Origin: JBDTMT01 sp039934135
Lineage (GTDB): Bacteria; Desulfobacterota; Binatia; HRBIN30; CADEER01
Assembly (NCBI GenBank): GCA_039934135.1
Contig: JBDTMT010000300.1
Location: forward strand, 1 to 7,658
DNA: 7,658 bases
Reading direction: 5' to 3'
This document shows positions 1-5,714 of the stretch, in pieces. A program made the position numbers and the translations under genes. Position 1 is the stretch's first letter; every line of letters starts with the position of its first letter. A model generated the notes under the pieces. The model was given only the letters and a program-made list of their open reading frames with translations. It did no database searches and had not been told where the DNA came from.

Positions 1-149
1 TCGTCATCATCGTCGTCATCGTCATCGTCGTCTTCGTCTTCGTCGCTATCGGTGTCTTCGGTTTCCTCGTTCCACTCTGCCTCGTCGCCTTCGACTTTGT
101 CTTCATCCGCTTCGTCGTCGCGGCGCTTGGCCAGGTCCCATTCGTTCAT
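1..149 (-). CDS. Highly acidic small protein, N-terminal part only (runs off left edge)
   Basis: Reading leftwards from the ATG at 149-147, 49 codons are open to the window edge, so the C-terminus is missing. A good Shine-Dalgarno (GGAGG at 159-155, 5 nt before the ATG) supports this start. The product opens MNEWDLAKRRDDE and becomes almost purely acidic: 31 of the 49 visible residues are Asp or Glu, only four are Lys or Arg, and the last ten visible residues are all Asp. There is no signal peptide, membrane segment or cysteine. Such composition implies a disordered polyanionic tail, which in known proteins binds basic partners or metal ions. I do not recognise the family. It lies divergent to the TetR operon. 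The chance that it is coding is good because of the RBS, the upstream promoter-like sequence and the mixed use of GAC and GAT, but the short visible length limits certainty. Confidence 0.6.
   Translation of the reverse strand, partial: MNEWDLAKRRDDEADEDKVEGDEAEWNEETEDTDSDEDEDDDDDDDDDD
3..44 (-). repeat. Asp/Glu codon run (trinucleotide low-complexity tract)
   Basis: Fourteen codons in a row encode only Asp or Glu (EDED followed by ten Asp). The Asp codons mix GAC and GAT rather than forming a pure triplet microsatellite, which suggests selection on the acidic protein sequence and not only recent slippage. The tract continues to the window edge, so its full length is unknown. Confidence 0.6.
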
Positions 150-162
150 GCACACCTCCGAG

Positions 163-188
163 ATAAAAACGCGCCGCTGGCGCGGCGC
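163..188 (-). promoter_or_regulatory. GC hairpin plus T-run in the leader of the acidic gene (attenuator-like or 5' stem-loop)
   Basis: Read on the minus strand, a perfect 7-bp stem (GCGCCGC at 188-182, loop GCCA, GCGGCGC at 177-171) is followed by GTTTTTATC, then by the ribosome-binding site of the acidic gene. This is the form of an intrinsic terminator, but it sits upstream of a gene and not downstream of one. An overlapping alternative stem, CGCGCC/GGCGCG with a 3-nt loop, is also possible. It could attenuate transcription, or act as a stabilising 5' stem-loop if the transcript begins near 191. The structure is seen in the sequence; the role is inferred. Confidence 0.4.
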
Positions 189-197
189 TGCGGCGTC

Positions 198-226
198 CCT
201 GTAATCGCGCGCCGGTGGGTTGTCAA
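198..226 (-). promoter_or_regulatory. Candidate sigma70-type promoter for the acidic gene
   Basis: A consensus -35 box TTGACA (226-221, minus strand) is followed after 17 nt by TACAGG (203-198), which matches only 3 of 6 positions of TATAAT. Transcription would start around 191, about 40 nt before the ATG. The -35 and the spacing are good and the -10 is weak, so this is a tentative call. Confidence 0.35.
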
Positions 227-269
227 TTTTGTATCCGCGATGCGACGCGCGGTGGCCTGCGCCGCGTGC

Positions 270-298
270 TTGACAGTTCTGACCTGGGTTCCGTAAAG
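270..298 (+). promoter_or_regulatory. Candidate promoter of the TetR-dehydrogenase-kinase-hydrolase operon
   Basis: A consensus -35 box TTGACA lies at 270-275. At a 17-18 nt spacing the -10 would fall in GTAAAGC (293-299), a poor match to TATAAT. A start of transcription near 305 would leave a leader of about 38 nt before the GTG start at 343. A weak -10 is compatible with a promoter whose strength depends on regulation, but the box cannot be proved by eye. Confidence 0.35.
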
Positions 299-309
299 CG
301 CCTTGGTCA
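280..309. promoter_or_regulatory. Imperfect inverted repeat, possible TetR-family operator
   Basis: TGACCTGGG (280-288) and CCTTGGTCA (301-309) are imperfect inverted repeats that match at 7 of 9 positions, including a perfect outer TGACC/GGTCA, with a 12-nt spacer. The 30-bp span covers the spacer, the presumed -10 and the presumed start of the operon promoter. That is where an autoregulating TetR-type repressor would bind. TetR-family operators are commonly inverted repeats of roughly 15-30 bp upstream of the regulator gene. Assignment to the adjacent regulator is inference. Confidence 0.35.
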
Positions 310-342
310 AATGATTAAAGCGCATCCGGATGGAGCCGACCC

Positions 343-996
343 GTGCCGCGCTCGGCGCTGAACAAGGCGCGCGAGGCTCCCTCCTCGACCAAGGCCCGCA
401 TTCTCACGGCGGCCGAGGCGGTGTTCGCGGCGAAGGGGTTCGAGGGCGCCTCGACGCGTGAGATCGCCGCTGCAGCGGGCGTCAACATTTCCAGCCTGCA
501 CTACCATTGGGAATCGAAGGAAACCCTGTATTTCGCAGTGTTCGAGAACATCTATGACCGTATCGTCGAGCTCGTCCAGTCGTCGATTCCGGAGACCTCG
601 CTGGAACGGCCGGCGAGTCGCCAAGTGGTCGACGACGCGATGGGCCTGTTGTTCGATTTCTTCGCAGACAATCCCAACATTCCGAAGCTCATGGTGCGCC
701 GCTTGTTGGAGGCCACCGAAGGGGCGAACGAAATCGAGCGCGACATTCTGCTGCCAGCCTGGAAGCGCTTCGCGACCTGGACGTACGACCTCAGCCGTGT
801 GGTCGACGAGCGCGAGGCGCCGATCTTCATGCTCACCGTGCACTCCGTGCTGCTGTTGTTCATGCTCGACAGTCATCAATTCTCCACGCTGCTCGGCGGC
901 AGTGTGCGCAGTCCGGAAATGCGCGCCCGCCTGAAGCCGCACATCACCAACCTGGTGCACACGCTGATCCGCGCCGAGAAGAGGAAGCATTCGTGA
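343..996 (+). CDS. TetR/AcrR-family transcriptional regulator
   Basis: This 217-residue protein has the usual length and layout of TetR/AcrR repressors. An N-terminal three-helix DNA-binding domain (about residues 16-63) includes a clear helix-turn-helix, from STREIAAAAGVNISSLHYHW (37-56) to the typical SKETLY end. An all-helical C-terminal half (about 75-210) should form the ligand pocket and dimer interface. The start is a GTG at 343, chosen because GGAG at 332-335 lies 7 nt upstream; the nearby ATGs at 311 and 330 are in other frames. The stop overlaps the next gene by 4 nt (GTGA), so the regulator is the first gene of the operon and probably represses it together with itself. The ligand is not predictable. 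The DNA-binding call is firm; autoregulation is inferred from gene order. Confidence 0.93.
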   Translation: MPRSALNKAREAPSSTKARILTAAEAVFAAKGFEGASTREIAAAAGVNISSLHYHWESKETLYFAVFENIYDRIVELVQSSIPETSLERPASRQVVDDAMGLLFDFFADNPNIPKLMVRRLLEATEGANEIERDILLPAWKRFATWTYDLSRVVDEREAPIFMLTVHSVLLLFMLDSHQFSTLLGGSVRSPEMRARLKPHITNLVHTLIRAEKRKHS

Positions 997-1997
997 AGGC
1001 ACTCGTTACCGCCTCGTTCACGCCCGATGGGCTGCAGCGGCTCCGCCAGCACATGGACGTGGTGCACGAGGACTGGCGGGAAAAGCAGACCATCTACTTC
1101 GATGGCGCCTTGTTCGCGCGCCGCATCGGCGAGGTGGGCGCCGATGTGCTCATCATCGAGACGGACCTGGTGCACGACGAGGTCCTCGACAATTGCCGGC
1201 TGCGGCTCATTGGCTGTTGCCGCGGCGATCCCATCAACGTCGGCGTCGAGCGTGCCACGGCGCTGGGCATTCCCGTCCTCTACGCGCCGGGCCGCAATGC
1301 CGATGCGGTCGCCGACCTGACGCTCGGCTTCATGCTCGCCTTGGCCCGGCACATCTACACCGTCAATTACCTGCTCAAGTCGGGGCAGATGACGTTCACC
1401 GGCACCAAGGACTACCTGAATGCCTACAGCACCTACGGCGGCTTCGAGCTCAACGGCGTGACGGTTGGCGTGGTCGGCTTCGGCGCCATCGGGCGCCGCG
1501 TCGTCCAGCGGCTGCGCGCTTTCGGCAGTCGGGTGTTGGTGTACGATCCGTTCGTCGACGCGGCGGCGGTGCGCGACGCCGGTGCCGAGCCGTGTGGGCT
1601 CGACGATGTGATCCAGCAGGCCGACATCTTCACCCTGCACTGCCCGGATACGCCAGAGAACTACGGCTTGATCGACGCCGCGCGCATCCGGTCGATGAAA
1701 CGAGGCGCCTACTTCCTCAATCTGGCACGCGCCGCGATCGTCGACGATGAGGCGCTGTACCAGGCGTTGCGCGACGGACATCTGGCCGGAGCCGCACTCG
1801 ACGTCTTTGCCGACGAACCGGTGCGGCCGGAGAATCGCTACGTGCAGCTGCCCAACGTGCTGGTCGCGCCGCACCTGGGCGGGGCGACGCGGGACGTCGT
1901 GCGGCATCAGACCGACCTCATGCTCGACGGGATCGAGGCGTGGCTGCGCGGCGCGCGGCCGACCTACGTCGCCAACCCCGCCGTGCTCGGCGCCTGA
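993..1997 (+). CDS. D-isomer-specific 2-hydroxyacid dehydrogenase (NAD-dependent, YoaD/SerA-like)
   Basis: This 334-residue cytoplasmic enzyme should interconvert a 2-hydroxy acid and its 2-keto acid with NAD(H). The Rossmann domain has GFGAIG at residues 162-167 and an acidic Asp185 at the end of the second strand (LVYDP), favouring NAD over NADP. The catalytic triad of the family is present: Arg246 (NLARAAIVDDEAL), Glu275 (VFADEP) and His294 (APHLGG). The Gly that normally follows the catalytic Arg is Ala247. The substrate-side loop reads CRGDPINV (76-83) and not the RAGVGxDNID of phosphoglycerate dehydrogenases; similar R-G-x-P-x-N loops occur in the YoaD-like subgroup. There is no ACT domain, so SerA itself is unlikely. 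The GTG start overlaps the regulator stop by 4 nt and has AGAGGA 7 nt upstream. The substrate is unknown. Confidence 0.92.
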   Translation: MKALVTASFTPDGLQRLRQHMDVVHEDWREKQTIYFDGALFARRIGEVGADVLIIETDLVHDEVLDNCRLRLIGCCRGDPINVGVERATALGIPVLYAPGRNADAVADLTLGFMLALARHIYTVNYLLKSGQMTFTGTKDYLNAYSTYGGFELNGVTVGVVGFGAIGRRVVQRLRAFGSRVLVYDPFVDAAAVRDAGAEPCGLDDVIQQADIFTLHCPDTPENYGLIDAARIRSMKRGAYFLNLARAAIVDDEALYQALRDGHLAGAALDVFADEPVRPENRYVQLPNVLVAPHLGGATRDVVRHQTDLMLDGIEAWLRGARPTYVANPAVLGA

Positions 1998-2003
1998 GGC
2001 GCC

Positions 2004-3500
2004 ATGTCGGCGATCGTCGTCCTCGACGCGGGGACGGGCGGAGCCAAATGCTCCGTCTTCGACGTCTCGGGACGCTTGCGCGCCCTGCGTTACGAGTACT
2101 GGGAGTACACGGTGCACGCCAACGCCATGGTGCCGGTGGTGAAGGAATACGCCTTCGACGCCGAGGCCTTCTGGCAGATCCTGGCGCGCTGCACGCGCGG
2201 CGCGCTGGCAGAATCCGGCGTGGATCTTGGCGAGGTGCTCGGCGTCGCCACAACGAGTCAGCGCGAGGGCTGTGTATTTCTCGCCGCCGATGGCCGCGAA
2301 GTGTACGCCGGACCGAACCTCGACAGTCGCGGCTTCATGGAGGGCCTCGAGATCCTCAACGAGCTCGGGGCGCAAGGGCTATATGAGATCACCGGGCATT
2401 CGGCGCCCTTCATCTTCCCGCTGGCGCGCTATCTCTGGTACCGCAAACAGGGCGGTGAACCGGTGGCGCGCATCCTCATGATCAACGATTGGATGACGTA
2501 CCGGCTGTGCGGCGCAGCGAGCGCGGAGCCGTCCAATGCCGCGGAGTCGATGCTGTACGATTTTCGCCGCCGCGACTGGTCGGCTGAGATCCTGGCGCGC
2601 TTCGCTATTCCCGCCGCCGTGCTGCCGCCGCTGTTTGCCTCGGGCGAACGGGTCGGCGCCGTCCACGCAGCCGCCTCGGCGGCAACCGGCTTGCGCAGCG
2701 GTACGCCGGTGTTCACCGGTGGCGCCGATACCCAGTGCGCGCTGCTCGGCGTCGGCGCGGTGGAGCCGGGCGACGTCGCCATCGTGCTCGGCACGACCAG
2801 CCCGATCCAAGCGGTCGTCGGCGCGCCGCTGCTCGACCCCGAGGCCAACCTGTGGGCCAGCTGTCACGTCGTCCCGGGGCGCTGGGTCCTCGAATCGAAC
2901 CTCGGCAGCACCGGCGACGCGTATCTGTGGTTGTTGGATCTGCTGGTGCCTGACGGCGCCGATCGTCACGCGCGCGCTACGGCACTGGCCGGCGCCGCCG
3001 GCGACAGCGGAACCTTTACCTTCATGGGGCCGCGCGTCTTCAACCTGACGAAGATCCGGCCGGACATGCCGGGCGGCCTGTTCTTCCGCTTCCCGTCGCT
3101 GCAATTGCGGCCCACGGCCGGGGACCTGTTGCGCGCCTTCTTCGAAAGCATCGCCTACGCGGCGCGCGCCAACCTGGCGCAGATCGATGCGGTCAGCGGT
3201 CGCCCGACCACCTGCCTGCTGGCGGGCGGCGGCATGTCGCGCAACGATCTGCTGGCGCAGCTGATTGCCGATTGCGCCGGCATGCCGCTGCGGCGCGCCC
3301 GCGAACCGCAGAGCACCGGCCTCGGCTGCGCCATGTTGGTGGCCGCCGGCGCCGGCGTGCATGCCGACATCGTCTCGGCGGCCCGCGCCATGTGCCGACA
3401 CGAAGACGTGCTTCCCAACACCGCGCGGCGCGCCGAGAGCGACAGCGGCTTCGCGAAATGGCGCGAGCTGTACGACAACCTCGAGACGCTGTCGGTGTGA
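2004..3500 (+). CDS. FGGY-family carbohydrate kinase (LsrK/YoaC/xylulokinase-like)
   Basis: At 498 residues this has the normal length of the FGGY kinases, ATP-dependent enzymes that phosphorylate sugars, polyols or, in LsrK, the quorum signal AI-2. The N-terminal phosphate loop DAGTGGAK is at 8-15, followed by TSQREG (84-89). The presumed catalytic base is Asp242 in TGGADTQC. The second phosphate motif is VLGTTS (261-266). The FGGY adenosine signature covers about 405-429, with AGGG at 407-410. The segment around MINDWMTYRLCG and EPSNA strongly recalls LsrK, and the pairing with a 2-hydroxyacid dehydrogenase recalls yoaC-yoaD of Bacillus subtilis. None of the other lsr genes is present, so an AI-2 role should not be assumed. 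ATG 2004 follows the dehydrogenase stop by 6 nt, with a weak GAGG at 1996-1999. Confidence 0.92.
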   Translation: MSAIVVLDAGTGGAKCSVFDVSGRLRALRYEYWEYTVHANAMVPVVKEYAFDAEAFWQILARCTRGALAESGVDLGEVLGVATTSQREGCVFLAADGREVYAGPNLDSRGFMEGLEILNELGAQGLYEITGHSAPFIFPLARYLWYRKQGGEPVARILMINDWMTYRLCGAASAEPSNAAESMLYDFRRRDWSAEILARFAIPAAVLPPLFASGERVGAVHAAASAATGLRSGTPVFTGGADTQCALLGVGAVEPGDVAIVLGTTSPIQAVVGAPLLDPEANLWASCHVVPGRWVLESNLGSTGDAYLWLLDLLVPDGADRHARATALAGAAGDSGTFTFMGPRVFNLTKIRPDMPGGLFFRFPSLQLRPTAGDLLRAFFESIAYAARANLAQIDAVSGRPTTCLLAGGGMSRNDLLAQLIADCAGMPLRRAREPQSTGLGCAMLVAAGAGVHADIVSAARAMCRHEDVLPNTARRAESDSGFAKWRELYDNLETLSV

Positions 3501-3512
3501 CAGGAGGCCATG

Positions 3513-4175
3513 ATGAAACTGGCGCATGCCTGCGTTGAACCGAGCGGCGACGGCCCGCATCCGACCGTGCTGGCGTTGCACGGGTGGGGGGCCAATGCGC
3601 TCGACCTGTTGAGCCTAGCCCCGCATCTCGGCGGCGGGCGCTACCTGGTGTTGTGTCCGCAAGGGCCGATCGAGGTGCCGATCGGTGACGGCGTCGTCGG
3701 CTACGGCTGGTTCCCGATCACGATGGGAACGCCGCCCGATCCGGCGGCCTTTACGCAGGCGGCGGGGGCGCTCGACGGGTTCCTGGCCGGGGCGATGCAA
3801 CGCTATCCGATCGCCGCCGACAAGCTGGCGGTGCTGGGATTCAGTCAGGGCGGCGTGATGGCCTACGCCCTGGCGCTGCGCCATCGCGCCCGCCTGGCCG
3901 GCGTGGCGGCGTTGTCGACCTGGTTCGCACCGGGTCTCGGCTTGACGCCAGACGGTGCGCGACTCGACGGCCTACCGGTACTGGTGCAACACGGGACGCG
4001 CGATGAGTTGATCGCCATCGAGCGCGGCCGGGAGTCGGTCGAGCAGTTGCGTGCGGTGGGCGCCGACGTCGTCTACCGCGAGTACGAGATGGGTCACGAG
4101 ATCAGCGGACCGAGCCTGCGCGACCTCGCGGAGTTCCTCGACCGGCAGCTACGGTCGTCGATCATCATGCCGTGA
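3513..4175 (+). CDS. Serine alpha/beta hydrolase (phospholipase/carboxylesterase family)
   Basis: A 220-residue single-domain hydrolase of the Abhydrolase_2 (carboxylesterase/YpfH-like) type, probably cytoplasmic since there is no signal peptide. The oxyanion-hole motif LHGWG is at 22-26, the nucleophile elbow GFSQGG gives Ser111, and the remaining triad members are Asp164 (HGTRDE) and His195 (MGHEI). It should cleave carboxylic esters or thioesters of small molecules. Two adjacent ATGs are possible. AGGAGG at 3502-3507 is only 2 nt from the ATG at 3510 but 5 nt from the ATG at 3513, so the second Met is preferred. It is the last gene of the operon, about 12 nt after the kinase, and may supply or detoxify the pathway's substrate. 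The specific substrate cannot be read from the sequence. Confidence 0.9.
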   Translation: MKLAHACVEPSGDGPHPTVLALHGWGANALDLLSLAPHLGGGRYLVLCPQGPIEVPIGDGVVGYGWFPITMGTPPDPAAFTQAAGALDGFLAGAMQRYPIAADKLAVLGFSQGGVMAYALALRHRARLAGVAALSTWFAPGLGLTPDGARLDGLPVLVQHGTRDELIAIERGRESVEQLRAVGADVVYREYEMGHEISGPSLRDLAEFLDRQLRSSIIMP

Positions 4176-4179
4176 GGTG

Positions 4180-4211
4180 GCGCGTGGCCGGGGATGTCCC
4201 CGGCCACGCGC
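4180..4211. terminator. Strong hairpin between convergent genes (probable bidirectional terminator)
   Basis: A perfect 14-bp GC-rich stem (arms 4180-4193 and 4198-4211, loop ATGT) begins 5 nt after the hydrolase stop and lies about 50 nt beyond the stop of the minus-strand gene ending at 4262. Neither side carries a run of Ts, so it is not a canonical intrinsic terminator. Its position between two converging transcription units still makes a termination or 3'-end-protecting role the likeliest reading. Confidence 0.6.
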
Positions 4212-4261
4212 TGCGGCCCTGCTTCCCCCCGAACGGAATCGGGAGCCGCTTGTCTATTCGT

Positions 4262-5614
4262 CTATTCCGCTGCCAGCGTCGTGGTGACGATACTGTCGCC
4301 GGTGTCGGCGTCGAGGGTTGGGAAGGCGGTAACCAACGAACTGTGCAGCGCGGCATTCGGATTGGCCACGAGGGCATCACAATCGACCAGCGAGCCGGTC
4401 ACTTTGGCGACGCACTTGACTGAGCCGCCGCAGGTCGCCCCGTCGTTGAGCGTCAGCCCCTTCGTGTCGTTCGCGTCGTAGAGGGCGATGGTGGCGGTTC
4501 CCGAGGTGGTCGGGGCGACGTTCGCCGTGCCCTTCTTCAGATCGTCGTCTGTGCACGGGATGCAGTCGGGGCCGTAGTCCGCAAACTTGCAGTCCCCGTT
4601 CGGTTTGCGGCTTTCGGCGCACGCACCGCCATCCTGCAGTTGGCCAATCGCCGAGCTGTTTGACAGCAGCACCGAACCACGCGGCGCCTGGCCGCCCATG
4701 AAAGTGAACCGCCGTGCGCTGTTGCAGATACCCACATGGGTGTTCGTCGGCGTCGAGCACTCAGCTCCCGTGCCTTCGAGGCAGGCTGTCGAGGAAACGT
4801 CGTGACCTGCATTGATCACGTCGTCGCATTCCGGATCGTCGAGCAGCCCCACCTCCGAGCCGCTGTTCTGCGAGTCCCCGGGGGTGACGTTGTGGTCCTG
4901 CTCGATAAGGAAGTCGACGTTGTTGAGCCCCTGTTCTCCGCAACCGGCGACGCCTGTGCCGGAGACGCCTGTGCCGAACGAATCGACGGCGACGCCGCGC
5001 ACGCATGCGCAGATGAAGCCCGGCACCGACACCGGATTGAACTTCACATCCGCCGCCATGACGACGATTGGCACCTCACCATCCTCGAAAATGACTTCGC
5101 CGTTCTTGTCGAGCACTTGGCCGCTGCGCGGGCTGCCAGTGGTGAGCACCTGCGTGCCTGTCAGCTTGAGCGGGATTGCCAGGGTCGGCAGCTGCACGGT
5201 CGCCTTGGCCCGCAGGGGATCCAGCACCGTCGGCCGGCGGATCTCCGTCGTGCAATTGGCGGCGCAGGTATCGCCACCCTGATTGTTGCCGTCGTCACAT
5301 TCCTCGCCGGCGGCTTCGTCTTTCGTGCCGTCGCCGCAGCGTGCCCCTCCAGTCGGCACGCAGCCGTTCAGCGCGCCGTTGACGCCGCTGATGAGCTCGC
5401 TGATCGAGACGGTACCGTCGCTGTTGGCGTCGAACGCCGCGCACGTCGCGACCTCCGCGATGTTGAGTGCGATGTTGACGCCGCTGATCAACTCGTTGAT
5501 CGACACCGCGTTGTCGGCATTACAGTCGCCAACGCAGGCGGCGCTCGAGGCGCGAGCGCTGAAGACTGTGGCGACACAGCAGGCGATCATAATAGTAAGA
5601 CGATTTTGCCCCAT
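4262..5614 (-). CDS. Secreted cysteine-rich protein with dockerin-like repeats and Myxococcus-type disulfide repeat (paralog B)
   Basis: 450 residues. A signal peptide covers about 1-26 (hydrophobic MIACCVATVF, then SARASSA before the first Cys). Two EF-hand-like dockerin repeats follow at about 27-51 and 58-85. Their calcium-loop residues are D30, N32, D34, S38, E41 and D62, N64, D66, T68, S70, E73, each loop followed by a helix ending in SGVNxALN. A cysteine-rich repeat with CGDG and EECDDGNN (93-121) matches the Myxococcus disulfide-repeat pattern. The remaining ~325 residues are a Cys- and Asp-rich region I cannot name, with CACVRG (202-207), EQDHN (238-242), DDPECDD (259-265), DYGPDC (346-351) and PCTDDD (353-358). 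The product is likely exported and stabilised by disulfides and calcium. GGGAGG 4 nt before ATG 5614 supports the start. It is homologous along its whole length to the gene at 5715-7076. Function unknown. Confidence 0.88.
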   Translation of the reverse strand: MGQNRLTIMIACCVATVFSARASSAACVGDCNADNAVSINELISGVNIALNIAEVATCAAFDANSDGTVSISELISGVNGALNGCVPTGGARCGDGTKDEAAGEECDDGNNQGGDTCAANCTTEIRRPTVLDPLRAKATVQLPTLAIPLKLTGTQVLTTGSPRSGQVLDKNGEVIFEDGEVPIVVMAADVKFNPVSVPGFICACVRGVAVDSFGTGVSGTGVAGCGEQGLNNVDFLIEQDHNVTPGDSQNSGSEVGLLDDPECDDVINAGHDVSSTACLEGTGAECSTPTNTHVGICNSARRFTFMGGQAPRGSVLLSNSSAIGQLQDGGACAESRKPNGDCKFADYGPDCIPCTDDDLKKGTANVAPTTSGTATIALYDANDTKGLTLNDGATCGGSVKCVAKVTGSLVDCDALVANPNAALHSSLVTAFPTLDADTGDSIVTTTLAAE

Positions 5615-5630
5615 CGATCCTCCCGACTGG

Positions 5631-5669
5631 AAAAAGAAGGGGGGATGATGCGGTGCGCACCATCCCCCC
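5631..5669 (-). terminator. Intrinsic terminator between the two secreted paralogs
   Basis: On the minus strand a 9-bp stem, GGGGGGATG pairing with CATCCCCCC (arms 5669-5661 and 5647-5639), is followed directly by TTCTTTTT (5638-5631). An inner GGTGCGCACC palindrome (5652-5661) offers an overlapping alternative fold. It lies about 45 nt after the stop of paralog A and just upstream of the ribosome-binding site of paralog B, so it can end transcription of A and limit read-through into B. Confidence 0.75.
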
Positions 5670-5714
5670 TCGGTGTGTTTCAGACCAGGTCCACCCTGAT
5701 GGGCTTGGTCCGGG

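Noticed and set aside
1..50. Short repeated units at the left edge as a CRISPR array or tandem repeat element
   Set aside because: The units are just Asp and Glu codons in one reading frame. There are no spacers and no palindromic repeats.
307..1002. Minus-strand open frame opposite the TetR gene
   Set aside because: The plus strand encodes a clear helix-turn-helix regulator with an RBS. The antisense frame has no motif and would cover the whole operon promoter side.
876..2375. Long minus-strand open frame opposite the dehydrogenase and kinase
   Set aside because: It is an antisense shadow in GC-rich coding DNA. The plus-strand proteins have full sets of family motifs and this frame has none.
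3510..3512. First of the two adjacent ATGs as start of the hydrolase
   Set aside because: AGGAGG is only 2 nt away from it, against 5 nt from the ATG at 3513. The difference is one residue and has no functional consequence.
2379..3581. Long minus-strand open frame opposite the kinase
   Set aside because: Its composition is rich in Arg, Ala, Gly, Gln and His with no domain, typical of an antisense shadow of the FGGY kinase gene.
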